A stretch of DNA of 64,000 nucleotides from an uncultured Lachnospiraceae bacterium. Its GTDB lineage: Bacteria; Bacillota_A; Clostridia; Lachnospirales; Lachnospiraceae. Below the pieces are notes generated by a model that had not been told where the DNA came from, did no database searches, and saw nothing but the letters and a program-made list of their open reading frames with translations. This document shows, piece after piece, positions 1 to 8,362 of this stretch. Numbering within the stretch: position 1 is the stretch's first letter; each line of letters begins with the position of its first letter. Location: the NCBI GenBank assembly GCA_951801245.1, contig CATOMC010000013.1:4191-68190 (forward strand), in the 5' to 3' direction. Both the position numbers and the translations under genes were made by a program.

Positions 1-27
1 GATGTTATGAAAGAAAGTGGCAAATAA
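1..27 (+). CDS. 3' end of an upstream gene (possibly pgsA)
   Basis: The first 27 bases read as eight sense codons (DVMKESGK) and a TAA stop, in a good position to be the tail of a gene ending 29 bases before cinA. In many Firmicutes the gene before cinA is the phosphatidylglycerophosphate synthase pgsA, whose C-terminus is often short and charged like this. Eight residues cannot identify a family, so the name is an inference from gene order only. Confidence 0.35.
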   Translation, partial: DVMKESGK

Positions 28-56
28 AACATATCAATGTAAAGAAATGGAGCGCT

Positions 57-1328
57 ATGACAGTAGAGATTATTTCGATTGGAACAGAGATTTTGTTGGG
101 TAATATCGTAAATACCAATGCGGCGTATCTGTCTGAGAAATGTGCAGGGCTCGGCCTTTCCTGCTATTATCAGGATGTGGTCGGGGACAATGAGGAGCGG
201 CTTTTTGAGACGATGAAGCTGGCTTTGTCCAGAGCGGACATTTTGCTCTTGTCAGGAGGCCTTGGGCCTACCCAGGACGATCTGACCAAAGAGGTGGCGG
301 CGAAGGTTCTTGGCAGAAAATTGTATCTGCATGAAGAATCGAGAGATGCGATCCGGCAGTTCTTTGAGGAAAGAGGACTGGAAATTACGGATAATAACTG
401 GAAACAGGCGATGGTTCCGGAAGGGTGTATCGTGATGGACAATCCCAACGGTACGGCGCCGGGCATCATCATGACGCAGGATGATAAGCATATTGTGCTG
501 ATGCCAGGTCCGCCCAATGAGATGATACCGATGTTTGAGACTTCTGTCATGCCGTATCTGTCCGGCCTGCAGTCTTGTGTGATCTATTCGCAGACAGTGA
601 AGATCTGCGGCGTTGGAGAGAGTAAGGCGGAGAGTATGGTTGCCGATCTGATCGAGACACAGACCAACCCTACGATCGCAACGTATGCCAAAACAGGGGA
701 AGTGCATCTGCGTGTGACGGCCAGGGCTGAGGACGAGAAGGAAGCCAGGAAACTGGTCAAACCCATGATCAAGGACTTAAAGGGACGTTTCGGCAGTCAT
801 GTTTATACGACAGACGATGAGGTGACTTTGGAGAAGGCAGTCGTGGATCTTCTGACAGCCAATAAATTGACAGCCTGCACGGTGGAATCCTGCACAGGAG
901 GAATGCTGTCAGCAAGACTGATTAATGTGCCGGGCGTATCGGAGGTATTTAAGTCCGGTTATGTTACCTATTCTAATAAATCAAAACGCAGACTGTTGGG
1001 CATCAAGAAAAATTTGCTGGTCAAATACGGTGCGGTCAGTGAGCAGATCGCAAGAGAGATGGCCAAGACTGCGGCGATGCTTGCCAAGACAGACGTGAGT
1101 GTCTCTACCACCGGCATTGCCGGACCGGACGGCGGCACACCGGAAAAGCCGGTAGGACTCGTCTATATTGCATGTAACGTGCGGGGGAAGATCACGGTGA
1201 AGGAGTGCCATTTCAGCGGCAGTCGTTTCAAAATCAGAGAGAGCACTGTCTCGGCGGCACTGTCGCTGATGCGTAAGTGCATCCTGGAATACTACAGCGA
1301 AGTGACGTTTGGTGGGAAGAATAAGTAG
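57..1328 (+). CDS. cinA: CinA-family protein (pyridine nucleotide salvage, competence/damage-inducible)
   Basis: Full-length two-domain CinA of 423 residues, the usual length. The N-terminal molybdopterin-binding-like domain (about 1-170) shows GTEILLG near the start and the LLSGGLGPTQDDLT loop. The C-terminal nicotinamide-nucleotide amidohydrolase domain (about 255-415) shows TVESCTGGMLSARL and STTGIAGPDGG. CinA proteins hydrolyse ADP-ribose and/or deamidate NMN, recycling the nucleotide released by NAD-dependent enzymes. The ATG at 57 is the first in-frame start after the upstream stop, with a weak purine-rich region before it. It lies two genes upstream of recA, echoing the cinA-recA pairing of other Firmicutes, although here recA has its own SOS promoter. 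Very little doubt about the family. Confidence 0.96.
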   Translation: MTVEIISIGTEILLGNIVNTNAAYLSEKCAGLGLSCYYQDVVGDNEERLFETMKLALSRADILLLSGGLGPTQDDLTKEVAAKVLGRKLYLHEESRDAIRQFFEERGLEITDNNWKQAMVPEGCIVMDNPNGTAPGIIMTQDDKHIVLMPGPPNEMIPMFETSVMPYLSGLQSCVIYSQTVKICGVGESKAESMVADLIETQTNPTIATYAKTGEVHLRVTARAEDEKEARKLVKPMIKDLKGRFGSHVYTTDDEVTLEKAVVDLLTANKLTACTVESCTGGMLSARLINVPGVSEVFKSGYVTYSNKSKRRLLGIKKNLLVKYGAVSEQIAREMAKTAAMLAKTDVSVSTTGIAGPDGGTPEKPVGLVYIACNVRGKITVKECHFSGSRFKIRESTVSAALSLMRKCILEYYSEVTFGGKNK

Positions 1329-1364
1329 CAGAAGAGGGTCTGCATGATGGATGGAGGAAAAAAG

Positions 1365-2924
1365 ATGAGTGAACCGGATAATTTTGATGATATAAAAGAA
1401 GACGGGAAGGTGGAGACATCAATAGATCCTTATACTTCTGAGAGCAGGGCTGATATTTATAACACCCCGGAGGTCGTCACGGATACGCACGGACTCTTTT
1501 CCGGAAACGGTCAGCGGACAGATTCTTATGGCGGTCAGCCGGGCGGCCTGCCATATGAGGGACAGATATATCACAATACATATCAGGATGCCCCGGACAA
1601 TCCGTATTATACCAACGATTATCAGAGCAGCGCTTCCTACGGAGCCGGCCGGCAGGGAACGGCACCTTATCAAAATGACCCCTATGGGACAGGTAATGGT
1701 TATGGAACAGGCAATGTATATGGGGCAGGAAATGCCTATGGAACAGAAAGTGCTTACGGGACAGGTAATGGTTATGGAACAGGCAATGCTTACGGAACAG
1801 GCAATGCCTGCGGGGCAGATAGTGCTTATGGAGCAGGAAACGCTTACGGGGCCGGGAATACGTATCAGGCCGGCAACGCGTATGGAAACGGCAGCGTTTA
1901 TGGCGGTTCCTATCAGGGGGCGGATCCGGGCGGCCAGCAGGCAGGCGGCGGATATGGCGGTCAACCGCCCTACGGCGGCCAGTCTTTTTATGACAACAAT
2001 CCGTACAGTCCTTATGCGGCACCCCAGAAAAAGCAGCGCACAGGACTGATCATAACCATTGTGGTTCTCGTGATTGTTCTGTTTATCATAGCCGTCTGCG
2101 CACTGGCTTACCGGGCGGTGCAGTTGATCAATGAGAGCGGCATCGATGTGGAAGAGTACACGTATGATGATAAATATGACTTTGACGATTATTATGAGTA
2201 CCATCCTGACGATTACGATGATGATTTTTATGGTTATGGCGATGATGACTTCTTTTATGGAGACGACTACAATTATGGATACGATGATGACAAATACTAC
2301 TCCCTGGAAGATGATCTGAAATATGATTTGTCGTATGAAGTGAATTTTGATTATTTTGAATATGAGACGGATGTTGAAAATGTCGATATTCTGGTGACCT
2401 ATCCGGTGATAGAGGGCGAGGATGTACAGAACCTGGATACCATAAATGCGGACATCTATTCAGAAGTGGAACTGATAACAGAGCATTTTGAGGAAGATTA
2501 TGCGCCCTATATGAAGCAAAATGAGGGCAGTTATTTCTCTGCCACGGTAATCGCCTACGTGACTTATATGGATGAAGACAAACTCAGTATCGTATATCAG
2601 GAAAGAGTTTATGCGGATGCCTATGATCTGGCGTATTTGGAATGCTTCAACATAGATATGGCAAACGGCGTGATTCTGGACAATGAGGAGATGCTGTCCA
2701 TTGACGATGATTTTTCCGTGGAATTCAGGACCAGAAGCGATGAGCAAAATGGTGAGATTTATGCCCTGACCAATATGACGGATCAGGAGATCACCAGTTA
2801 CTTTCATTCTTCCGATGTGATTGTATTCTACACGCCTATGGGCATGGAAATAGGCTTTAATTATGAAGACGGCTGGGTGACAGTCACCTATGAAGAGTAT
2901 GAGCAGTATCTGAATGTATTCTGA
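1365..2924 (+). CDS. Tyr/Gly-repeat single-pass membrane protein with RsiV/DUF3298-like C-terminus
   Basis: About 519 residues from the ATG at 1365, which has GGAGG seven bases upstream; an earlier in-frame ATG at 1344 has no such site. The N-terminal third is low-complexity, with twelve hexapeptides of the YGTGNA type at about residues 107-178, followed by GGQPPYGG-like sequence. One strong membrane segment follows (about 226-255, rich in I/V/L) behind a basic KKQR. Next comes a very acidic Asp/Tyr stretch (about 260-325). A folded C-terminal domain (about 335-519) contains a VIEGEDVQNLDTINADI motif and ends with EEYEQYLNVF; it resembles the extracellular DUF3298/RsiV-type domain. The likely topology is a disordered cytoplasmic N-terminus and a domain outside the cell. 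Function is unknown. It sits 36 bases after cinA, so probably shares its transcript. Confidence 0.8.
   Translation: MSEPDNFDDIKEDGKVETSIDPYTSESRADIYNTPEVVTDTHGLFSGNGQRTDSYGGQPGGLPYEGQIYHNTYQDAPDNPYYTNDYQSSASYGAGRQGTAPYQNDPYGTGNGYGTGNVYGAGNAYGTESAYGTGNGYGTGNAYGTGNACGADSAYGAGNAYGAGNTYQAGNAYGNGSVYGGSYQGADPGGQQAGGGYGGQPPYGGQSFYDNNPYSPYAAPQKKQRTGLIITIVVLVIVLFIIAVCALAYRAVQLINESGIDVEEYTYDDKYDFDDYYEYHPDDYDDDFYGYGDDDFFYGDDYNYGYDDDKYYSLEDDLKYDLSYEVNFDYFEYETDVENVDILVTYPVIEGEDVQNLDTINADIYSEVELITEHFEEDYAPYMKQNEGSYFSATVIAYVTYMDEDKLSIVYQERVYADAYDLAYLECFNIDMANGVILDNEEMLSIDDDFSVEFRTRSDEQNGEIYALTNMTDQEITSYFHSSDVIVFYTPMGMEIGFNYEDGWVTVTYEEYEQYLNVF
1683..1898 (+). repeat. Twelve tandem 18-bp repeats encoding YGxGNx hexapeptides
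   Basis: Twelve in-frame 18-base units, each coding Tyr-Gly-Thr/Ala-Gly-Asn-Ala or a close variant. Several units are nearly identical (TATGGAACAGGCAATGCT and relatives) while others have diverged, such as one CGADSA unit and one YQAGNA unit. This pattern fits expansion by slippage inside the coding sequence, and copy number is probably variable between strains. Confidence 0.9.
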
Positions 2925-3151
2925 TATCATGAGAAGATTTGAGACTTATAATAAGGGCGGCAGACCGGTGAGGTTTACCGTCCTTGTTACTTTTTTAGAG
3001 AAAATCTTGCGCACCGGCGGATTCTTTGCTACACTGATAATATCTAAGGCAATGGAATCTGTTGTGCATATCCGGCATTTCGCCACGATTTCCATTATCT
3101 CAAATTGCAGGAAAGGAGGGTAGAGTGTCGTTTATTGGACATGAAAAGTGA

Positions 3152-3223
3152 TATGATGATTTTAAAGTAAGTGCTGTTCGTTTGTATCTGAAGGATTTAA
3201 ACAGGTATTGGGCGTTGCAGTGA
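3152..3223 (+). pseudogene. Possible tiny transposase remnant
   Basis: An open stretch upstream of recA reads DDFKVSAVRLYL, which resembles the first helix of IS3-type OrfA transposases (consensus like EFKLxAVxLYL), then runs into a stop. Nothing else of a transposase follows. The match is short and may be chance. The remainder of the 2925-3270 gap shows no convincing gene. Confidence 0.18.
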
Positions 3224-3273
3224 AGCCGCAGGCTGAACGGTAACGATAAGCGAAGGTGTTTATCAAATTAAGG

Positions 3274-3302
3274 TTGACAAAATCGAACATTTGTTTTAAT
3301 CT
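3274..3302 (+). promoter_or_regulatory. recA promoter core
   Basis: A consensus TTGACA at 3274-3279 is followed 17 bases later by TAATCT (3297-3302), or 15 bases later by TTTAAT (3295-3300). The candidate operator at 3284-3297 lies between the two hexamers. Confidence 0.6.
3284..3297 (+). promoter_or_regulatory. LexA/SOS box 1 (imperfect)
   Basis: CGAACATTTGTTTT matches the Firmicute SOS operator (CGAACN4GTTCG) except in the right half-site. It overlaps the recA promoter spacer, where LexA binding would block RNA polymerase. Confidence 0.7.
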
Positions 3303-3309
3303 ATTGTAA

Positions 3310-3321
3310 GAACAAATGTTC
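3310..3321 (+). promoter_or_regulatory. LexA/SOS box 2 (perfect palindrome)
   Basis: GAACAAATGTTC is a perfect GAAC-N4-GTTC palindrome 26 bases downstream of the first box, just after the expected transcription start and before the recA ribosome binding site AGGAG at 3331-3335. Confidence 0.85.
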
Positions 3322-3343
3322 TAAAAGAAAAGGAGAACATGAC

Positions 3344-4438
3344 ATGGAAAGAGATGATAAGTTAAAAGCGTTGGATGCGGCTTTAAGCCAGATAGAGAGA
3401 CAGTTTGGCAAGGGTGCTGTCATGAAACTGGGAGACCCTTCCGTACAGATGAACGTGGAGACAATCCCCACAGGATCGTTGAGTCTGGACATTGCACTGG
3501 GGCTTGGCGGGATTCCCAAGGGCAGAATTGTTGAGATATATGGTCCGGAGTCCAGTGGTAAAACGACCGTTACCTTACATATGATAGCGGAAGTACAAAA
3601 GCGCGGCGGCATCGCAGGGTTTATCGATGCAGAACATGCGCTGGATCCTGTTTATGCCAAGAATATCGGTGTAGATATCGATAATCTTTATATCTCACAG
3701 CCCGACTGTGGTGAACAGGCGCTGGAAATTACGGAGACAATGGTACGTTCCGGAGCCGTGGATATTATTGTAGTAGACTCTGTTGCAGCGCTGGTGCCCA
3801 AAGCGGAGATTGACGGTGACATGGGAGACAGCCATGTGGGTCTGCAGGCTAGGCTGATGTCTCAGGCGCTTCGTAAACTTACGGCAGTGATCAGCAAGTC
3901 CAACTGTACGGTCATTTTTATCAACCAGCTTCGTGAGAAGGTAGGCGTCATGTTCGGCAATCCGGAGACGACCACGGGCGGCCGTGCGTTGAAATTCTAT
4001 TCTTCCGTGCGCCTTGATGTCAGGAGAATTGAGGCATTGAAGCAGGGCGGAGAAGTGATCGGTAACAGAACCAGGGTAAAAGTGGTCAAGAATAAGATAG
4101 CGCCTCCTTTTAAAGAGGCAGAGTTTGATATCATGTTTGGAGAAGGAATATCAACGGTGGGAGATATTCTGGATCTGGCGGCGGAAAACAATATTATCAA
4201 TAAGAGCGGTGCATGGTATGCCTATGAGGGTAACAAGATCGGGCAGGGCAGAGAAAATGCGAAGCAATATCTGAGAGATAATCCGGAAATGTGTACCGAA
4301 GTGGAACAGAAAGTGCGAGAACTGTTTAACATGGAGACAGATACGGTGGGGACACCGGCACCGGGAAAGGCATCGAAGGAAGATGCAAAGGCCGCCAAGG
4401 AAAATGCGAAGGCGGCAAAAGAGACTGCAGGGAAATAG
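3344..4438 (+). CDS. recA: Recombinase RecA
   Basis: 364-residue RecA with all family landmarks: Walker [10 protein letters not shown] near residue 66, the LD(V/I)VVDS-type Walker B, the [12 protein letters not shown] loop and [12 protein letters not shown] (loop L2 region). RecA forms filaments on single-stranded DNA, drives strand exchange and triggers LexA self-cleavage. The ATG at 3344 has AGGAG eight bases upstream. The C-terminal tail is Lys/Ala-rich and repetitive ([14 protein letters not shown]), unlike the acidic tail of the E. coli protein. The two upstream SOS boxes show control by LexA. recX follows after 45 bases. Confidence 0.99.
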   Translation: MERDDKLKALDAALSQIERQFGKGAVMKLGDPSVQMNVETIPTGSLSLDIALGLGGIPKGRIVEIYGPESSGKTTVTLHMIAEVQKRGGIAGFIDAEHALDPVYAKNIGVDIDNLYISQPDCGEQALEITETMVRSGAVDIIVVDSVAALVPKAEIDGDMGDSHVGLQARLMSQALRKLTAVISKSNCTVIFINQLREKVGVMFGNPETTTGGRALKFYSSVRLDVRRIEALKQGGEVIGNRTRVKVVKNKIAPPFKEAEFDIMFGEGISTVGDILDLAAENNIINKSGAWYAYEGNKIGQGRENAKQYLRDNPEMCTEVEQKVRELFNMETDTVGTPAPGKASKEDAKAAKENAKAAKETAGK

Positions 4439-4483
4439 TCTCTGAACCTGACAGAGGGGGCAACGGAGCAGCAAGACTCCGGC

Positions 4484-5125
4484 ATGAGGACGATTATGAT
4501 TGTGACGCAGATGACAGGTATATCCAGATCGCGCTATAGAGTCTATGTGGACGGGCAGTTCGCCTTTGTGCTTTACAGAGGGGAACTGCGGGAATTGGGA
4601 ATTGAAGAACAGAAGGAGATTTCCGATGCCTGTTACAGAAAGATTATGACACAGGTGCTTCCGCAGAGAGCGAAAAAGCGGGCAATGAACCTTCTGGAGA
4701 CCAGGGATTATACCAGTGGACAACTTCGCGAGAAATTACGCCAGGGAGAGTATCCTCCTGCATGCATTGATGAGGCAGTTGCTTATGTAGAGTCTTATGG
4801 ATATGTAGATGATCTGAGTTATGCGAAAGACTTTATTACATATCATCTGTATCATAAGAGCAGAACGCGGATAGAGCAGGACCTGATGCGCAAGGGGATT
4901 GGCAGGGATATTATCGCCGCCGCCTTTGAGCAGCTAGAGCAGGACGGGGAGAGACAGGATGAAGCCGCAATGATCTTACAGCTTTTAGAAAAGAAAAAAT
5001 ATGATGCCCGGACAGCGTCAAAGCAGGATAAACAGAGAATGTACGGATTTCTCTATCGAAAAGGGTTTCCGTCTGATGCAATCAGCAGAGCACTTTTGCT
5101 TGACATAACTTCAAATTCATTATAG
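4484..5125 (+). CDS. recX: Regulatory protein RecX
   Basis: 213 residues with the tandem three-helix repeats of RecX, for example YTSGQLREKLRQGEYPP, then YVDDLSYAKDFI and RIEQDLMRKGI. RecX binds inside the RecA filament groove and limits its extension and coprotease activity. Its place 45 bases after recA suggests read-through from the SOS promoter. The start is uncertain: the ATG at 4484 has no close Shine-Dalgarno, and an in-frame ATG at 4496 is an alternative. Confidence 0.93.
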   Translation: MRTIMIVTQMTGISRSRYRVYVDGQFAFVLYRGELRELGIEEQKEISDACYRKIMTQVLPQRAKKRAMNLLETRDYTSGQLREKLRQGEYPPACIDEAVAYVESYGYVDDLSYAKDFITYHLYHKSRTRIEQDLMRKGIGRDIIAAAFEQLEQDGERQDEAAMILQLLEKKKYDARTASKQDKQRMYGFLYRKGFPSDAISRALLLDITSNSL

Positions 5126-5240
5126 AATTAATATGTTGTAATTTTGCTAACTATCGGGATGTTGTCATTTGGAGAATGGAAATGTCCGACAATAGATTAG
5201 ATGATGTACAATGAAAATTTAATAAGGAGGTGCTCCTGTA

Positions 5241-6788
5241 ATGTGGCAAGTTGTGATAGCAGTAGTCATCACACTGGTAGTCGCTATACCTGCATCTGCT
5301 TTGACAGCCGTCAACTATCGCAAGAAGGTTGTGGAAGCAAAGTTGGGTAATGCGGACGAAAAGGCCAGGGAAATCATTGACGAAGCTCTCAAAACTGCTG
5401 AGACGAAGAAGCGGGAGTCGTTGCTTGAAGTCAAGGAAGAGTCCATTCGCACCAAGAATGAATTGGACAAAGAAATCAAGGAACGTCGTGCCGAAGCGCA
5501 GCGCTATGAACGCCGTATTCAGCAGAAGGAAGAGAACATCGACAAGAAAGCAGATGCTATTGAGAAAAAGGAAGCAAGTCTGGCACAGAGGGAAGATGCT
5601 CTTGCCAAGCAGCGTGAAGAAATTTCCAAGCTAAACGAGCAAAGATTACAGGAACTAGAACGAATCTCAGGTTTAACCTCCGAACAGGCAAAAGATTATT
5701 TGTTGAAAATTGTTGAAGATGAAGTGAAGCATGAAACTGCTGTCATGATCAAAGAGATGGAGAGCAGGGCAAAGGAAGAGGCGGACAAGAAGGCAAAGGA
5801 GTATGTGGTCACAGCAATCCAGAAATGTGCTGCGGATCATGTATCCGAGACGACCATATCCGTGGTGCAGCTTCCTAACGATGAAATGAAAGGCAGGATT
5901 ATCGGTCGAGAGGGTCGTAATATCAGGACTCTTGAGACCATGACAGGCGTTGATCTGATTATCGATGATACGCCGGAAGCAGTCATCTTATCCGGATTTG
6001 ATCCAATCCGTAGAGAAGTGGCAAGAATTGCACTCGAGAAACTGATCGTGGACGGACGGATTCATCCGGCAAGAATCGAGGAGATGGTCGAGAAAGCGCA
6101 GAAAGAAGTGGAAGTCATGATCAAAGAGGAAGGCGAAGCAGCTACCCTCGAAGTCGGTGTACATGGCATCCATCCTGAACTTGTCAGACTGCTTGGTAAG
6201 ATGAAGTTCAGGACTAGTTATGGTCAGAACGCATTAAAACATTCTATTGAAGTTGCGCAGTTATCCGGTCTTCTCGCGGCAGAGATGGGGCTGGATGTCA
6301 GAATGGCGAAGCGTGCAGGGTTACTGCATGATATTGGTAAGGCTGTGGATCATGAAATGGAAGGATCACATATCCAGTTGGGTGTTGAACTCTGCCGGAA
6401 ATATAAGGAAGGTCCGATTGTTATCAATGCGGTAGAATCACATCATGGTGATGTGGAAGCGCAGACATTGATCGCGTGTATCGTACAAGCGGCAGATACG
6501 ATTTCTGCGGCGAGGCCGGGTGCGAGAAGAGAGACATTAGAAACATATACAACAAGACTAAAACAATTAGAAGACATTACAAACAATTTCAAAGGTGTTG
6601 ACAAATCTTTTGCTATTCAGGCGGGTAGAGAGATTCGTGTTATGGTAGTTCCAGAACAGATCAGTGATTCTGACATGGTATTACTTGCAAGAGATATTTC
6701 CAAACAGATTGAAGCTGAGTTGGAATATCCTGGCCAGATCAAAGTGAATGTGATCCGAGAGAGCCGTGTCGTTGATTACGCCAAATAG
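5241..6788 (+). CDS. rny: Ribonuclease Y
   Basis: 515 residues, typical length. The order of parts is N-terminal membrane anchor (about 3-23), long charged coiled coil (about 30-190), KH RNA-binding domain with [15 protein letters not shown], then an HD domain with LLHDIGKA. RNase Y is the membrane-bound endonuclease that starts mRNA turnover in Firmicutes. A very strong AAGGAGGTG precedes the ATG at 5241. A 115-base gap separates it from recX, and a long hairpin terminator follows. Confidence 0.98.
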   Translation: MWQVVIAVVITLVVAIPASALTAVNYRKKVVEAKLGNADEKAREIIDEALKTAETKKRESLLEVKEESIRTKNELDKEIKERRAEAQRYERRIQQKEENIDKKADAIEKKEASLAQREDALAKQREEISKLNEQRLQELERISGLTSEQAKDYLLKIVEDEVKHETAVMIKEMESRAKEEADKKAKEYVVTAIQKCAADHVSETTISVVQLPNDEMKGRIIGREGRNIRTLETMTGVDLIIDDTPEAVILSGFDPIRREVARIALEKLIVDGRIHPARIEEMVEKAQKEVEVMIKEEGEAATLEVGVHGIHPELVRLLGKMKFRTSYGQNALKHSIEVAQLSGLLAAEMGLDVRMAKRAGLLHDIGKAVDHEMEGSHIQLGVELCRKYKEGPIVINAVESHHGDVEAQTLIACIVQAADTISAARPGARRETLETYTTRLKQLEDITNNFKGVDKSFAIQAGREIRVMVVPEQISDSDMVLLARDISKQIEAELEYPGQIKVNVIRESRVVDYAK

Positions 6789-6809
6789 GGATAGTGTAGA
6801 AAATAAAGT

Positions 6810-6856
6810 AAGGAAAGTATTGAGAATGCAGCATTTTCAACACTTTCCTTATTTTA
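6810..6856 (+). terminator. rny terminator
   Basis: The arm at 6810-6828 (AAGGAAAGTATTGAGAATG) pairs with 6832-6850 with one G-U pair and one mismatch, and is followed by ATTTTAT. This is a 19-base stem directly after rny. Confidence 0.85.
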
Positions 6857-6985
6857 TAGGATATAGGAAAATGCTGTAACGTAAAATAGTTAATGACAAT
6901 GGGATGTATTTTCTCAATCGTCGCTGTTGGGCGGCGATTTCCTGTTTACTGTATTGTTCCGAATAAGTATATCAATATGATGCAG

Positions 6986-7006
6986 AGCCGGCTTATAAAG
7001 CTGGCT
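6986..7006 (+). other. Hairpin in the gap between rny and the decayed defence genes
   Basis: AGCCGGCTT-ATA-AAGCTGGCT forms a nine-pair stem with one G-U pair, followed by TTGTTTG. The stretch 6857-7148 is AT-rich and otherwise shows no credible gene; a weak TATAAT at 7112-7117 may be the -10 of the following locus. Confidence 0.5.
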
Positions 7007-7148
7007 TTGTTTGATAAAATGGGAAATCAGCATTTATGTAATAAAATAAAACAAAATAGACAAAAAATCAAAACTAAAACAAGAAACTGTTTATAAACAA
7101 TGTTTTTAAATTATAATATAAGTGAATAAGCAAATGTTGAGGTGTTGT

Positions 7149-7712
7149 ATGCTGATTTATTATTGTTTTAATAATTTTTCTTCATTTAATTGCGAAAGTG
7201 AATTTTCTATGAGTGCACCGACTGGAAAGGTAAAAAAACGTTTCCCGGACAATTATGTTGAAACTGCACAAGGATTTGATCTGCTGAAATCTGCGGTAAT
7301 TGTAGGCGAGAATGCCGGTGGTAAATCCAATTTCATCAATAGCTTAAAATATTTAAAATCTTTGTTTGTAACCAATAGCCAGGTGAAGTCTGCATTTTTC
7401 GTGTGATTTATGAAATAAAGTAATGTTTGCAGATGAAATGGATCGCGTATTAATGCTATTTTGTCTGATAGAGTGATTTCTTTAGTAAACGGAGCAGAGA
7501 ACAGCGGGCAGTTTATTTTCTCTACGCATAATGTGTTGTATTTGGATTTGAAGACCTACATGAAAGAGCAGATTTATTTTGTTACCAAGAACAGAGAGAG
7601 GCTTACTTCGGAAATGTATTCATTGGCCGATTTTCAGGAAGTTCGTTATGAAACTACTAAGATTTACGAGTTTTATCGGAAAGGCATTCTGGGAGGGACA
7701 GCATTTGAGTAG
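7149..7712 (+). pseudogene. Decayed AAA15-type ATPase (AbiLi/RloA-like)
   Basis: The start (ATG 7149, GAGGTG upstream) reads MLIYYCFNNFSSF and then a Walker A VGENAGGKSNF, the hallmark of the OLD/AAA15 anti-phage ATPases. The frame stops at 7406. The Walker B-like FADEMDRVL then appears in a different frame (from 7423). The C-terminal part with FIFSTHNVLYLD (the His-switch region) lies in a third piece, 7461-7712. About 200 residues of the normal centre are missing, so there is at least one internal deletion plus a frameshift. Intact members are about 400 residues long and partner RloB, whose remnant follows with an 8-base overlap. Cannot make an active ATPase. Confidence 0.82.
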
Positions 7713-8327
7713 ACCGGAATGTAAATTACAAAAGCGATTTGTTGTTTTCTGCGAGGGTGATACAGAATACAACTACATTAATAAAATGCGCGGCGCTAAA
7801 CGGCAGGATGTGCAGATTGCATTGAAACCAATAAATATGCATGGCGGCGGTTACGGCAACTTCTTAAAGAAAATAAAGACGGAACAACAGACCAACTGGT
7901 TGGCCAAATTCATCATTGTTGACGCGGACCGGCTGACGAAACATTGCGAAGAAAAAGATAATTTTATACGGCTGACGGAGTACTGCAGAATAAGAAAGGA
8001 GTCATTTCTTATTTTCTGATTGTAAATAATTCGGATTTTGAGTATGTTGCCTGTTTGCATGTGCCTGCGTATAAAGGGCAGGAAGTAATAAGGTTTCTGC
8101 AGACGGTTCTTGGATTCCGGTCTTTGGAACAGTTTAAGAAGAACACAGAGGTGTATGAGTGCCTGAATCATGGTGAACGATCAAAGAATCTTGGATATAT
8201 AAAATACGTCCCAATACCTCTTTCTGTACAGTTTGCCCATAAACAGCGGTACTTTCCTAAGAAAATTATCTTTTCTGTATACTTGTGGAATTGGAGAATC
8301 TGTAGTAGAATGATTATCGGTGTATGA
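7705..8327 (+). pseudogene. Frameshifted RloB-like protein (AbiLii-like)
   Basis: Starts at TTG 7705 behind GGGAGGG and overlaps the end of the ATPase remnant. The first part has the Toprim-like VVFCEGDTEYNYI and FIIVDADRL motifs of the RloB family. After about residue 94 the frame runs into a stop at 8017-8019. The continuation NKKGVISYFLIVNNSDFEYVA is in another frame and matches the family's SNPxFExWLLLH region. One missing base near 7988 restores a single frame. In AbiL/RloAB pairs this protein is the presumed nuclease. The AT-rich composition and decay of both partners point to an acquired defence island that is being lost. Confidence 0.8.
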
Positions 8328-8362
8328 TTGTATACAATAATTCAATTATTATGGAGGACAAC

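Noticed and set aside
1683..1898. Possible CRISPR array
   Set aside because: Units are 18 bases, contiguous, without spacers and in frame with a protein, so they are a coding tandem repeat.
1419..2204. Long open frame opposite the Tyr/Gly-repeat gene
   Set aside because: It exists because the repeat sequence is open on the other strand; the protein is monotonous Ile/Cys/Ser/Val repeats and has no ribosome binding site.
2914..3123. Short frame between the repeat protein gene and recA
   Set aside because: It overlaps the preceding gene's end, has no binding site and shows no domain; composition is that of an intergenic region.
6893..7096. Short frame after the rny terminator
   Set aside because: It runs through a stable hairpin (6986-7006) into a Lys/Gln-rich AT tract, with no Shine-Dalgarno.
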